64,000 nucleotides of DNA from Thelephora terrestris (taxonomy: Eukaryota; Basidiomycota; Agaricomycetes; Thelephorales; Thelephoraceae). Every line of letters starts with the position of its first letter. The first letter of the stretch is position 1. A program made the translations under genes and the position numbers. The stretch lies in contig WIUZ02000001.1 of NCBI GenBank assembly GCA_015956445.1, positions 3,906,001-3,970,000 of the forward strand, in the 5' to 3' direction. The notes beneath the pieces are model-generated. The model saw only the letters and a program-made list of their open reading frames with translations. It was not told the origin of the DNA and did not search any database. This document shows, in pieces, positions 23,127-35,498 of this stretch.

Positions 23127-26100
23127 GGGACAGATCCTTCACCAAATCCTTCAATTCTTCGATCACAACTGCATTGCCTGTACTTAGACCATCCCGCAGT
23201 AGTTTAGTAGCCATCAAAAGCCTGAATATGTACATCAGTGTGCTATTTGATTCCGGGGAGCAGTTCACCACGTACCGATTTCGCTTCTCCCGTTCCTCGA
23301 CCGACTGTTTCAATGATCTTGACTTGAATGCTGCGAGTTGGAGGAGGGGTTCTGGAAGCCCAGCTAAACGGCCACATTCGACGCCAAAAGATTCCGTGGT
23401 GATGCCAGGAGTTAGTTTATAGAGGAAAACCACATCACGCGATCCGTCCTGTTGGATGTCCTCCTTATATCCCATGTGAAGGTTTTCCACTTGCAGGGGC
23501 CATCGACGTTGGAGATCCTGTGCGACGGATGCGTAGTGAGTGACGAATAGCGTCTTGCATTTGTTGTGTCGCATCAGTTGGCGGAGGGTAGCGTGCGCTA
23601 TTGCCATCTAGAATAGATCGAAGCGTCAACGACAATACTTCTCGACGGCCCACGGGGTACACTGACACCGTCAAAGGTAGATGTCCCACGGCCGAGCTCG
23701 TCAAGAATGACAAGACTGCGGGGTGTACTCTTCTCCAATATCAAGCTGGTCTCGACCATCTCCACCATGAATGTCGATCGCCCTCTGGCTAATTCGTCCG
23801 AGGCTATCCAATTGTGAGCACCGAGCATAAAGGAGTCTTGTAATCGAAAAACGTACCACCCATCCTGGTCATGATTCCATCAAAGATGCTCATTGTGACC
23901 GCCTCTGCGGGAACAAACGATCCAACTTGGGCCATGATCGCAATTAAGGCGACCATTTTTGTGGTGGAACTCTTCCCCCCCATGTTTGGTCCGGTGATGA
24001 TTTTGCATAGTTCGCCCCCTGGACGCTGACCCCCGAACCGGATAGAATTCGGAATGCACGGACGTTCGAGCAGCGTCTCCACGATTGGGTGCCTCCCTCC
24101 CACGATTTCTAATGTGTCGTCGTCTGTAAACTTCGGGCGGACATACGTCTGATGCTCTTTCGCGACAGCAGCGAAGCTCTGGAAACAATCCACCATTGCG
24201 AGTCTGTTGACGACGTCTCTCAGTCGCGCACCGTAGTTGTCGGTTATGTCAGTCAGAAAGTTTGCATAGGCTTTGTTAGCTTCGGCTTCCAGCTTCTCCG
24301 TGGCGCGAGCTCGCTCTTCGTACAGTTCTGCCATCTTTGGGGTCCGGTACCGTTTCACCACACTAGTTCTGTGGACAGCGTCATTTGGGGTGACAACGGG
24401 GCCCATCAAGCTTTCTTACCCTCCTACATATGCCCAGCTATATGGGATTTCGATAGTGCCGTCCTCAATCCTCCCCCGTGAGATTTCGATAAAACACTAC
24501 AAGCACCTTAAGACAGCGTGCCGAAAATCAAAGAATAGGCACACCTTTTCGTGAGGAAGATCCTTGAACTCGATACTTTCATCCCCTAACAGTTTGCGGA
24601 CTCGACGCTAGATGAGACTCTGAGAGAGTAGGCCAATCGGATTATCACACCTGCCTGCAATTCTTGGTCCAGGTCAAACTCGATGGCGATTACAACCTGG
24701 ACGAAAGGTACAATTGGTTGATTGAACGCGGGAAAGGAACTGCACGCACATCACGACGACGATTAACAATTTCACAATACTTGGAGGCTTCTGTCCATAT
24801 ACTCTCCTTTTTCCCCGTCCTGGCGGCACCGGGGATGAACTGACCCATGATCTCAGTTACGATTGGCCGTAGCTTTGGTAGCACAAATATGGTGGAGTTG
24901 AGAGTACCCGCTTCGCATCCGACGTCCAACGGACGTTGATACTCCGGAAACTTGTTTGCGATACTATGGAATGCTTCAATAATGTCACACAACTCTGGAA
25001 GCGTACACTGTTTGCGATCAGTATGCGTAGGCAAACGTAAAAGGAAAACCGTACGCTTCCGTATTGGATTCTACAAAGACCCTTTTCCAAGTCGGGAAGG
25101 TTGGATAACAGTCCGACCAGCGCATTGATGGCTCTGCTTTCACTGTAATTGTATATCTCCTGAACGACGTCAAGCCGTTTGTTGATATCACTTGGCTGGG
25201 TGAGCAGATTTTCAAAAACAGTTCAATGGCGTCTCACTTAATATCTAAGAGCGGCCTGCCAAGCAATTCTCGCAACTTCCGCAATCCGAATTTTGTCTTG
25301 GTCTTATTCAAGATGCCCAATAAAGATCCTTCTACTTTATAATCAGTTTCATTATGATAGATCTCTCTGTAACGTAGCAATGGTTAATGAAGCAAAAAAT
25401 AGAGGTGTAGCTGACGCACAGGTTTGTGAGAGTATTAGCGTTGAGTAACATGTGATTATGTTCCGTGAAATGCTTGAATCGGGTCTGCTTGCGGAAAACT
25501 CTAGAGATGTTGAACTTGGCGAGGTGTTCGACCATATGCGCCAGCGCAATGACCACTTGCTTAGGGTATTCGGTTAAGGTTCCGATGAAGGCTAGCAGGA
25601 AGTTTAGCCCGTCTTCGTCTTTCGCAAGACCCGCGAGGACAAACCTGCTGACCCACTCTCGGTATAAAACTTCGAGAGAGACGAGAATGCATCGGTGTAT
25701 GGCTGAGCTTCGTCGAATCTTTCTATCCGTACTGTGATATCACCGTCCGGGTGGCTAAGGGAGGTGTGGGTTTTCGGCTCAACAGCCACGATTATCAGCT
25801 CACTTCGCGTAGTGTGTAAGCAGTCGATCCGTTTCTTTCGAAAGGCCGCTCTCGGGAAGGAGGAGCTCGTGCGGTCTGGCGTGCATGATGCGGTTCTGCG
25901 CTTCCATGAGAAACCTGAACAACCTGATACACGGTGACAAACCTCAAGTTCGCTTCTCGTCTTGTTGTCTAAGACTACCATAAGTGGGGAAACCCAAACG
26001 CTGCTAGTAGAGTCACGCACCATGAAATTCGTCGTAGGTGACTTCTCCCGTTGTTGGACACACAATTATCATACCGATGCGAGTATTTGACCTATCGTAT

Positions 26101-27132
26101 CCCTCTACCACACACATCAAGGTGGGGGGATGATCTTGGTCAATCGAACCGAGCTCATCCACGTACGTGGCAACCGTGTAGATCTGTGTTACTTCCCGTT
26201 TGAAGTTTTCGTAGCGGGTCTCCCCAACTTTCTTCAGAGCGCGAGTTTCCATTTGATCAGCCAGCCCGACCTTATATCCGCGGTAGAGAAGTCTAGCACA
26301 AACCGGTCAGCGCTGGAAACCTGATGCAAAATTACTCCACGGACTTTTTCAGGTGGAGATCCCGACGTTCCATGGTGACCATAGCGGTAGGGACGTTACC
26401 CTCTTTGGAGAGTTGTACGCCTAGCTCTCTGTGGGCGATCTACGGGACATTATGAGGGAAGATAGCGGGGCAGGTGTAATGAGGTTTACCTCGGCATCCT
26501 CTTCGAAAAAAAGGCATTTGTAACCGACCTCAAACATAAGGACAACGCCTGGGTACTGCTTCTTTAAGTTTGATACCTGTTTCGATGTGTCAAGGTGGAA
26601 TGCGCACAGAGTCAATGTATGTACGTACCTGCTTCTCGAAAGCAGTCAGATTGGTCTTGTCTAGGATGAGATCGCCGGTATCTTCAAGAGCAACGGGCTC
26701 GGGGTCTCTGCGCGCCCTTCGTCCCCTGGACTTTGACTTTGAGAACTCAGACAGGAGTTGTTCAGTTATCGCGGCGGTAGTCCCAGCGACATTTTGTTGG
26801 TCGCGTCTCCTGGTCTTCACCGGTTCAGGAGGCGGAGAGGTGCCTGATACACGTTTAATGAAGCGACTGTTTTCGTTCAACAGACTGTGAGAAGCTGCCA
26901 GGAGTCGCTTCTTACGTGCACCGTCTTTAGCTTTCCTCGGTGGAGAAAAGTATGGGCTCCGGACAATGTGGGGGCCCGGAGTATTCTCGGGACTGGCGTT
27001 CGTCGGGGTAAGAGTGCCAGGTGACTTGCTCGAGCCAGTCGCCCGTCGTTTGCGGGGGGTGGCTGGAGTCAAAGCATCGATATTTTCGTCGGGGTAAGCC
27101 CGCTTGCGAGCAGACTTGAACTCTGACGCCAT
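23119..27132 (-). CDS. MSH3: DNA mismatch repair protein MSH3
   Basis: MSH3 forms MutS-beta with MSH2 and recognises insertion/deletion loops. The start at 27132 gives [20 protein letters not shown]. The mismatch-binding domain I is recognisable: [30 protein letters not shown], then [20 protein letters not shown]. The connector has [19 protein letters not shown], which matches MSH3 better than MSH6. The clamp/lever exons lie at about 25600-24450. The ATPase has [20 protein letters not shown], Walker [27 protein letters not shown] with Walker B and the signature, and [14 protein letters not shown]. It ends [13 protein letters not shown] at 23119. Many short introns are present; I did not resolve every junction. 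A GTG at 27177 extends the frame but the ATG is preferred. Confidence 0.92.
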
Positions 27133-27216
27133 TGTGGATGAGTTGAAGGCGGACTTGCGGTTCGTGGGCGTGACCACATTTCAAAATCACCTTTTCCGCA
27201 GACCACGATCATCACC

Positions 27217-29324
27217 ATGTCCAGCAGAGCTGGTGGCCTCTACGGCGGAATACAATTCAGCACTGCAAAACCTTTCGCCAACCAAGAGACATCGGCCCTT
27301 CCATCGTCTACCCCCTCAAAATCGATCCCAGTCGAACCTCTTCCTGAGCAACAACCGACCAATGAGGCACAGCTTCTGACAAGTGGTCAAACACCCGCAG
27401 ACACTGGAACAGCCTCCTCAAAGGCTTCAGCCGGTATTGCATCTTTGAACAGAAAGATATCATACAAAGCGAACTTAACCATGTATCCCCGAATATAAAG
27501 GATGGTCTGCTTCTCTTGCGTTCGCCCCAGTGCGACGGAACGCCCAGCAGAAATCAAAACCTGCCGCCCCCAGGATACCAGGCTCTATCCCTGGAGGGAC
27601 TTTTCCATCAACGTCGACCATTTCCGCCACTGCTGTGGTGTTTGCCCCACCTACCACTTCCGCGACAGCTATGAATCAGCTCCTGGATCCCCAACAAGCT
27701 TCCCAACCTGAGAGATGGGGAAAGAAAGTGAAACCTCCTTCAATGGTGCTAGATGAAGACGTGAACGGTTTCAAAAATAAACGAGGTCAACACAAAAAGC
27801 CGGGGGGAGGCGGAAAGAAAGGCAAGAAGGTGGGTATTATGTGCTGATACGAGGTCAAGGCTAATTTGCGCTCAGAAAAATGCGCCTGCTGTTGCTCTTT
27901 GGGACCCCAACGAGGATTACGACCCGGCCCGACCGAATGACTACAATGAATATAAGTTGTGGAGGCAACGTGAAAGGGCCGAACGCAGACAGCGTGCACT
28001 GGAGGAAAAACGGATGGGGACTAACAAGCGCTATAGGAGCAGTAGCTTCACTGATAGCGGGGGAAGTGGCTCCGAAGCTGAAAGGCCACACAAAGCAGGT
28101 CCGTGTTTCGATAACTGGATAAGATGGCCCATCGTCTAACACACCCTTCTGCAGGTCGCTACGAAGAACACGACGTTTGGAATCGAAACGAGGATGAAGT
28201 CCCTCGAGGGTTGGGTGTGCCCACCGCTTCAGTTAACACAGACATGACTGGTGATGAAGCTTATCAACGTCGCCTTGCGATGTCTTCCGGTCTACAGCAA
28301 TCTACCCCTTCCGTGGCAGCTGTTGACCGCAACATGTCGGGTGATGACGCGCATGCACGACGATCAGCGATTATTCCAGGTCAACCGCCCTCTCACCCTA
28401 AGGAGACAGGAGACGATGCATACCAACGCAGGGCTGCGATGTCCTCGACATCTCCAGTGCCCCAACTGGAACCACCCCTCGAATCTCCACCGTTGGCATA
28501 CAATCCATTTGCGCCTGTTTCCGTTCCTTCCCCTCCCCCAGGTCCACCTCCTTCGATTGAGGATCAGATCGCCCGTAAGCGAGAAGCGGCGGCAGCGATT
28601 GCGGCCAAATTTAGCGCTTTGGCTGCTGTTCAGCCCCCAGAAGAATCAATCATTGCACCACAAAATCCTGCCCAACGGTATTTTTTTCTATCTTTTAACG
28701 TCACAGCAGCACTCAAAGGTTTCTAGGCCTGATTCATCAACTTTCGCTGAGAGGATGATGGCAAAATGGGGCTATCAAGAAGGACAAGGCCTGGGAGCAG
28801 ATGGTCAGGGTATCGTGAACGCGTTGAAGGTAGAACAGGTCCGTGACGGCAAAGGCAAAGGGAAGAAGGAGGGTAAAGGGGTTAGCGTTGGATCTAAGAT
28901 GGGAAGGATCATCAACGACAATGAAGACTTCCAAGCACGAGAGGATCGCATCAGGTTTGGAGAGCCTAGCCGGGTGGTGGTCCTTACGAACATGGTTGGA
29001 CCTGAAGACGCGGACGATGTGGAATTGAGGGAAGAAATCGGTTCGTTTGTCATAACGCTCCCTGCTAGTGATTTACTGACGGGACAAATAGGCGAGGAGT
29101 GCTCGAAGAACGGCACAGTTGAGCGAGTAATTGTTCACCTTGTCAACCCACCCCCTGTGAACCCCGACGATGCGGTGAGGATCTTTGTCCTTTTCGGTGG
29201 TCCGGTGGGGGCCTGGAAGACGGTCAGGGAGCTGGATGGCCGATTCTTTGGCGGCAGGTCAGTGAGGGCGAGGTATTTCTCTGAACACATGTTCAAACAG
29301 TACGATTTGGATGCACCGCTGTAA
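27217..29324 (+). CDS. SPF45: splicing factor 45 (SPF45/RBM17-type)
   Basis: Spliceosomal protein acting in second-step and alternative splicing through a G-patch and a UHM domain. The start at 27217 gives [20 protein letters not shown]. Exon 2 has [20 protein letters not shown], and a later exon has [33 protein letters not shown], both typical. The middle has repeats of [12 protein letters not shown] (three variants: [36 protein letters not shown]). The G-patch is [20 protein letters not shown]. The C-terminal RRM-like UHM has [34 protein letters not shown] and [20 protein letters not shown], with the stop at 29324. Six or so introns join in phase. Only 84 nt separate its ATG from that of MSH3. 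Confidence 0.93.
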
Positions 29325-29454
29325 CCTTTCTCCTCGTGCTCGCTTTTGGTTGGCTTTCTGTTCTGAGCGATTCATCGTGTGGATTCTCTACCCATATTAT
29401 TATACAAAATAGACGAGCATGAACCGTCAGGATCGTCACGGACATTTGAGGGTC

Positions 29455-30176
29455 TCAGTCATCAGGGTCGCCGTTGTTTTCAGACCACCATCGACCTGCC
29501 TGCAGAGCCAGTACACCCGTCAGAGCAACACTACAGACAAGGTGGGACGACGCGAGCTCGAGCGTTGATCTTTTTAGAGATTCTGGAATCTCCTTCGCAA
29601 ACTCAGATATGGGTACGAAGTTCGCATTGAGGTCTGAAAAGGAAAGTTGTGAACCAAGGCATCAAGAATTAACTCACGCTCAGGCGGGGGCTTACTCGGG
29701 AGGACAGTGTGCATGTACACAGCCAAAGCTGACGCATAAAGGACTAAAAGACGAGGTATGAGCACGGAAAGTGATGGAATGAAAATGCGGGCGGGTACGA
29801 ACATATGCTTCCTCCATCAAACATGAGATTTCCCGCCTCACCCTCGCGGAGACACCAAAGTATCGTGAACCCTCCGCCGATAGCCACAAAAGCGAAAAAG
29901 TAGAGGAATCCGATCGACGTCTGGGCGATCACGAAGTAGTACCTTGCGGCCATCCATAACCGTTCATCTGTGGCCGGGGGCTTCCACAAAGTCAACGAGT
30001 CTGCGATCCAATGCGTGAACAACAGGCCTGTGGATTGTGAGAGGAGAGGACGTCAGGTCTTCTGCGTCTGCGGTCGAGAGCGTGGGATGTGTTTTTTTGT
30101 GGGTGTGTGACGCACCTAGTAGAAACGATGTGGCGAACACTACGACGCTGACTCGGGTCCCGTTCATGGCAGCCAT
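29455..30176 (-). CDS. SHR3: Shr3-like amino acid permease chaperone
   Basis: ER membrane protein that helps amino acid permeases fold and leave the ER. Exon 1 from the ATG at 30176 gives MAAMNGTRVSVVVFATSFLL. After an 88-nt intron follow GLLFTHWIADSLTLWKPPAT, RLWMAARYYFVIAQTSIGFL YFFAFVAIGGGFTILW and GNLMFDGGSI, then FLYASALAVYMHTVLPS, then KEIPESLKRSTLELASSHLV CSVALTGVLALQAGRWW. This gives four predicted membrane segments and the Shr3 pattern of a Trp/Asp-containing first loop, 'FDG-S-FLY', and a final helix ending RWW. The stop is at 29455. All three introns close in phase. The assignment is from pattern memory. Confidence 0.75.
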
Positions 30177-30334
30177 GGTGTGTCCGTGAGTGTACCTGAT
30201 CTGTGTACTACACAAGAAGCGGACCACAGCCGAGGTCAAGTGGAAGTATGACCTTAAGTGTAACGGGAACGCAGTGAGCACGGTATATCACGGGTCTTGC
30301 CGAACTTCTCCCGCTACATCCTGTGACAATTCCG

Positions 30335-31078
30335 ATGTCCTCGACGTTGTTGAGACAACTGAGCTCTCTCGGTCGTCGCCAACTTTCTACGACGACTACT
30401 CCTACGACCAACCGACTACCATGGTTCGTCGACCCCACACCATTCGTGAGGCAGAAAGCTCCGCATCTGGTTCAAAACGGCCCCGCTCCTCTCCCAGAAG
30501 GTGTACCAACGGTCATCAAAAACCTCCACGCCACCTTGAAGACTTCCCCCCACCTAGATCAGCCCGAACTTTTGGTCTGTGAGCCAATGCCGACGCTTCC
30601 AGGGCCACCTCTCGCCGATGCTATGCCTAAGGGCAGGCGGAAGAGAGGAAGGACGTACGGCGGAGAGGGTGTTTCCGCAAACATGGTTGGGGGGCTGTGG
30701 AATTGGATCGTCCTTGCGCAGGTGAGCTCGTACACCGATGATCTGTTTGTGTCATCACCCAACCCCAATCGGTCCTGTAGGTGAAGGAGGGGACAGAGGA
30801 CCGAGGCGCAATCGAAGCGGTCGCACGCGTTGTCCGTAAATCAGTAAGCAAATGTATCGGACGCGCCGACCTGCGAGGTCTCTGACGCGTGTGCTACATT
30901 CCTCTCTAAGTTACTGCAATCTTCACCACCAGTGACGCTACCTCCGAACTCAAAGCGGAGGACGGACGACGGCTGGACGATGATCGACGCTGGGGACTTT
31001 GCTGTCCACATTCTCAGCCGGGAGGCAAGAGCCAAGTTCTTTCCCTCGGGACCTAGACTTTTTCAAGATGCTGTGTAG
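30335..31078 (+). CDS. mitochondrial RsfS/ATP25-N-type ribosome silencing factor
   Basis: The start at 30335 gives a mitochondrial presequence (MSSTLLRQLSSLGRRQLSTT). After a Pro-rich linker comes a conserved GGLWNWIVLAQ, then after an intron VKEGTEDRGAIEAVARVVRK. The last exon has DDGWTMIDAGDFAVHILSRE ARAKFF and stops at 31078. These match the RsfS (Iojap, DUF143) fold, which in bacteria and mitochondria binds uL14 and blocks subunit joining; in ascomycetes it forms the N-terminus of Atp25. Here the protein ends just after the RsfS domain, so there is no Atp25 C-terminal half. It shares a 158-nt divergent promoter with the Shr3-like gene. Confidence 0.8.
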
Positions 31079-31297
31079 ACAGCCATTTAGGATCGCCTCA
31101 CTACTCAGCAAGAACGGGTATCGTCAACTCGATTGCATCGAAAACATTCCCATGTCTTCGGCTTCCGCGCCCCACAAGAGGGACTGTACGCCCTAGATTC
31201 CATACCATACACCGCTTACACGAATGTGTGTGTTGATAATAACAAAGCTATATAATAACAAATCCACAGAACCTCAAGCCAAACCGTTCCTCCAAGG

Positions 31298-33289
31298 TCA
31301 ACCCACGTAATGTTCCCTTCCCACGTTCCACCGGGCTCTTGGTCGATAATCCAGCTCTTTCACGAGCATCCTCTCCCTGACGGACCTATGAAATCGTGGT
31401 TCCTCTTCGCGAATTTCCCTGCCCTTCCCGAGATTAAATCTGGGAAATATTCTCAGCAGGTTACCGATATTGGACCACGAAGAGTCTTACCCCCATTTTG
31501 CATGCCACTTTCCCTTCGCATCTTGCCACGCGTACTTCATAGGCATTATCTCCAGAATCCACCAAGCCTTCTTCATCTTTAACTGATCGTGGGGATCGGT
31601 CAACGCATCCTGATCCTTTGGCCAGATATCTGCTTCACCGACGTCACTAACGTCCTCGGGGCCAGGCACCTCCGAAGGGGGTTCGCGAACGTGGGGCGAC
31701 ATTTTCCAAAGATCTCCAACCGTGGGTTGTTGAAAGTCCGTAGTGATGATATTCGAAATATCGATGTCGGCCCTTCGGAGAGCAGCTAGATCGAAAAGGA
31801 TACCGCACTGGGAGAGGATGACCTGCTTGACCATCCATCGAAGGGAGATATCAGCAAGGGAGTACCGACAGTCATCTGCGACTGTTCCACCTGTCCATCA
31901 ACCGTTCAGAACAGCAGCCAATGATAGGGGCTTTAGGATACTGACCGCCGACGTCCGCGTGACACCCCGCAAACCAAACTTCTTCGACACTTTGAAGGAG
32001 CCCTCCCTCGGTCTTCCGCAAAGGAGAGCGCTCCCTTGTGAAAGCTCTAGGTTTGGAGGAAGTGCTGTTTTCCTTCGCCAATGCTCTGTAGCGTTCCATC
32101 TCAGACAACCTCCGGACAGTCATCTTCCACGTCTTCAATTTTGGCCGTGATCTTTTGACATTAAGCTCCTCCGTGTACGGTTCTAGAATAGGCGCGTCTG
32201 CATGCCAAGGGTGTGCTGTGTCTTTGGCAGATTCTTCATCGGGGCTTGTACGTTGAAACATATTGGGTTGGAATTTAGCTCGATGCTAAAGCGAAATGTT
32301 GAGTACTCCTGATGCCTGCTGCAGTGATGATGGCTTACTTCATCGAGGGACAGAGCGTGTCTGAACATCCTTATCCCGTCGTTGTCCGTGGTAAAGGGCA
32401 AACTACGACCATAGAGCAACCCGACACTCGCAACAGTGTCCCTGTAACCCCGTCAGCTCACTGGAAAACGTGGGAACGCATTTGCGAAACGTACCAGACA
32501 CCAACAAAATCGATCGTCACCGGGGTGCAGAAGGTTCGTTTATAGCCCGCTGCGAGGTCACGTCCAACCTTGTCCTCCCGCTTGTAGAGCCGATATGCAA
32601 ACGGAATCTGTTCTTCGTTATCTTTGGGCAGAAGTCCAATCTAGGCACCGGCCTTTCAACTCTGGCATCAGCGTGGATCTGGTCTTGGTGGCTTACCTTG
32701 AACAAAAATCCTGCTAACGCCCGAGCTGTATAGGCGCCGCGGGAGAAACCTGACACATCATTCAGCGAAACGACATCCCTTGGAGGCCTTGATCGGGAAG
32801 CTCCACTCACCAAACAAACAGATCTTGTCACCCTGCCGGTAGTTCTGCGTGAGGAACCTATACCCGGCTCGGACGTGCTCATTGAGGTACCTAGGAGTGT
32901 GTTAAGCAGGCGGATCGTCGAGGCACAGAAGAAGGGCACCGTACCAAGCCATTGCCAGGTCTGCGGTCCTCGCCAACCACTCCAACAACGGGCTCACGAC
33001 TCCGGGATTGAAGAATGTTCCGATGCCGGGCTGCACCAATGTGAGCGAGAAAGTCGGGCTACAACGCGAGAGCCACTGTACCTGATAATACACGATCTGG
33101 TCAAAAGGACGAGATTTGTTGAGAAGGCCATAGAATTTGACAACGTTCGTGTTCTGGTTGTGAGGTCAGACCGGGCTGGGTGAGATGCAAGGAGGTAGCT
33201 GGGCTGACCGTAGAGCCATATTGGTTGGAAGTCCCGTCGAAGCAGAGCACAATCACTCGCGGTTGACGTACAGAGGAGTCGAGGGACAT
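31298..33289 (-). CDS. DUF2235 / Tle1-like alpha/beta hydrolase
   Basis: Family of serine hydrolases that includes bacterial type VI phospholipase effectors (Tle1) and many fungal proteins of unknown substrate. The start at 33289 leads into RQPRVIVLCFDGTSNQYG and NTNVVKFYGLLNKSRPFDQI VYYQPGIGTF. The nucleophile elbow is GFSRGAYTARALAGFLFK (GxSxG). Further conserved parts are GLLPKDNEEQIPFAYRLYKR, TIDFVGVWDTVASVG and VEEVWFAGCHADVGGG with the catalytic Asp/His region. After this comes a helical C-terminus ending RARWNVGREHYVG at 31298. Several short introns were traced; most close in phase. There is no signal peptide, so it is probably intracellular. An ordinary gene in Agaricomycetes, often in many copies. 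Confidence 0.85.
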
Positions 33290-33966
33290 GATGATAGTGG
33301 TCTGCCAAAGGGAATGTCGGATTTATCCAACTTATAGGTGACCGTTGCGCTCCACATGTGGAGGAAATCAGACAAAGTGGCAGTGCACCGGCGGCGATGC
33401 AAAGCTTTTCTCGGAGGTCAGTTTTCTCTCAGTGGCCGTAGTCTTCGCTGGTTTCAGGTCGACCCCAGGCTATTCTTGGCGAGAACAAGTTGAAAATGCA
33501 ACAACGGCCACAGTTGTTCACAGACTCGTGTTATTGTTGTCTCTGACCTTCTACAGTGAGTGCCGTGCTAAATTAGGTTGCCCGAACCCCGATGCTCATC
33601 GATGCTGAGGAGCACCTGTCTCCCTGGCTAATACTCTATAGGCACTGACCACCGTCACACAAAACGCGCCGATCCTGGCGCGTCATGTTGAACCTTCCAT
33701 AAGCGGAATACCCCGTGGTTGGGGTCTCGATGTGGGGTAGAGGTGACAGGCGGCGCGAAGTGGGGGCCTAAAATTTGGAGCCACAGCGATAGCAGATAAC
33801 GCCGCTGACCCTCTCCTCACTCTCCATTTTTGCATCACCCGACGTATACCCACCGTGACGACACTCCCAAAGATCTTATAAAATGGCGTTGCGAGCTGAT
33901 TGATGTAACCAAAGAATTCTACTTCCACATTCTACCCTCACAATCCCAACCGTTCACACAAACCAA
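33290..33966. other. intergenic, with TATA box for the small gene
   Basis: No coding signal over about 680 nt. A TATA box (TATAAAAT) at 33877-33884 lies about 85 nt before the ATG at 33967. Confidence 0.45.
33877..33884 (+). promoter_or_regulatory. TATA box of the small gene
   Basis: TATAAAAT, about 83 nt before the ATG. Confidence 0.6.
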
Positions 33967-34304
33967 ATGTCTCTCAACGATACGAACCTCGGTGTCGCCA
34001 AAGGCGTCGACGTCTACGATGGTATCGCCAACCCCACATCCCATTCCAACAATTCAAACCCGCTCGCAACTAACCTGGTGCGTATAATCCACCGCACAAC
34101 GAATTGTTCTCTCATCGTGTCTGACGACGCACGGAATGGTAGGTCGAGGACCCGACCACGGAAGAGAAAGCAGCTGGTGCTGGACCAAACTTCCAAGGCC
34201 ACATCCAAGCTTCCAACAACTTCAAAAACACAGCCGGCGTGGTCGAAGAACGACCTGGTGTCATCGAATCAACGCACATCGAACCACTGAGAGATAATGC
34301 ATGA
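33967..34304 (+). CDS. small hypothetical protein, 2 exons
   Basis: No function known. Exon 1 is MSLNDTNLGVAKGVDVYDGI ANPTSHSNNSNPLATNL. A 65-nt intron (donor GTGCGT, acceptor TAG at about 34142) joins it to VEDPTTEEKAAGAGPNFQGH IQASNNFKNTAGVVEERPG, ending HIEPLRDNA with TGA at 34302-34304. About 90 residues, hydrophilic, Asn/Gly/Ala-rich, no membrane segment. A well-placed TATA box and a clean in-phase intron support it as a real, probably well expressed gene. A stress-type hydrophilin is one possibility but this is a guess. Confidence 0.6.
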
Positions 34305-35498
34305 GGAAGCGTTCAAGGCTGGCAAAGAGGCCGTGTACGGGAAGGGTGCCTGAAAGATAAAGCGGAGCAGCTCCATAACCCGTTTGTATTGATGATGTAC
34401 ATAATACCATCTCGTCTTGAAGCTCGAACAAGTCGCTGTAACATTTGATATCGATCCCTGCGTTCGACAAGAGGAAGTGTACGTTCAAAACAGCGCACGA
34501 CTGCGGGGATATACGAAACGTATTCCTCAATCCGGTAACGCAAATTCCACTGTGCTTGGGGCTCAGGAGGGTGTGGCTTGCACTGAGATGGGCCTATGCA
34601 CACAGGTTGATCATAAGCGCCGTGATCTCGGGCGGCTATCATCCGTAAGCCTAAGGCACGCCGAACCCGGAACCGCCAGAAACTGTGGCTGCTCCACCAG
34701 ACAAACCGTCAACACCACTTGGCATCTTTGCTGACCCACGGTGGGGCAGTGGAACCGGACCCGCGGGTGCCGTTAGTGTTACCGGTGCAAGTTTCCCACA
34801 AACTAGCGGTGGTCAGGATCACTGGGTAGTGATCATCATGGCAGCCAACTTGGATTGAAACAGACGTACTCGCCAGCGGCGCTCGACTTCACAACCAGGG
34901 TCGCCATTGGCATCTAGGTTCTCATCTGTTTAATAGGTGAAGGACCTCCAGGACTTTGATCTGTGGATATTCCAGGGTTCTTCGTTATCGAAACTTGCTT
35001 GTCGGATGCGGTGGATCTACGCAGACAGATTAAGTGACCGATGAAGGATTCATCCCCGAAGAGAACACGACGTGCACACGGACTTGAGGCGTTTCTTTCG
35101 GCACTTTCAGAAGTAACGAGGCTCAGGGACTTTTGGCACATGCAGGTGGCTTCCAGGGCATCGACGACGGGAGGAGGGGCAACTTGCCTGGGAACGTCAC
35201 AAATCTAGGCGGCTCTTGAACATTTCGATGGGGTCTTCTTCACATACATGTAGGTGCAAGCGTCACACATCTGTAGCAGTGTAATCCAGCTTCACTGGAG
35301 GCTGGAACAGGTTGCTATACTTCTGGCCAGTCTCGATATTCACCGGTTCACCATTAAAACGCACGGCTAGGAAACTGACATGAGAAGGCCAATAGAATCG
35401 TCTCCAGTAGAACGCCCAATAGGAAAGCAGACGAACACGACAGCTTGCAAGTAGACACGATAGTGATACTGAGAGCTAAGGACCATACCTAAACCCAA
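34305..35498. other. intergenic, perhaps with decayed coding sequence
   Basis: About 1.2 kb. Short open stretches on the minus strand near 34640-34860 (Gly/Ser/Pro-rich) look faintly protein-like, but stops interrupt all frames and I recognise no family. Confidence 0.35.
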
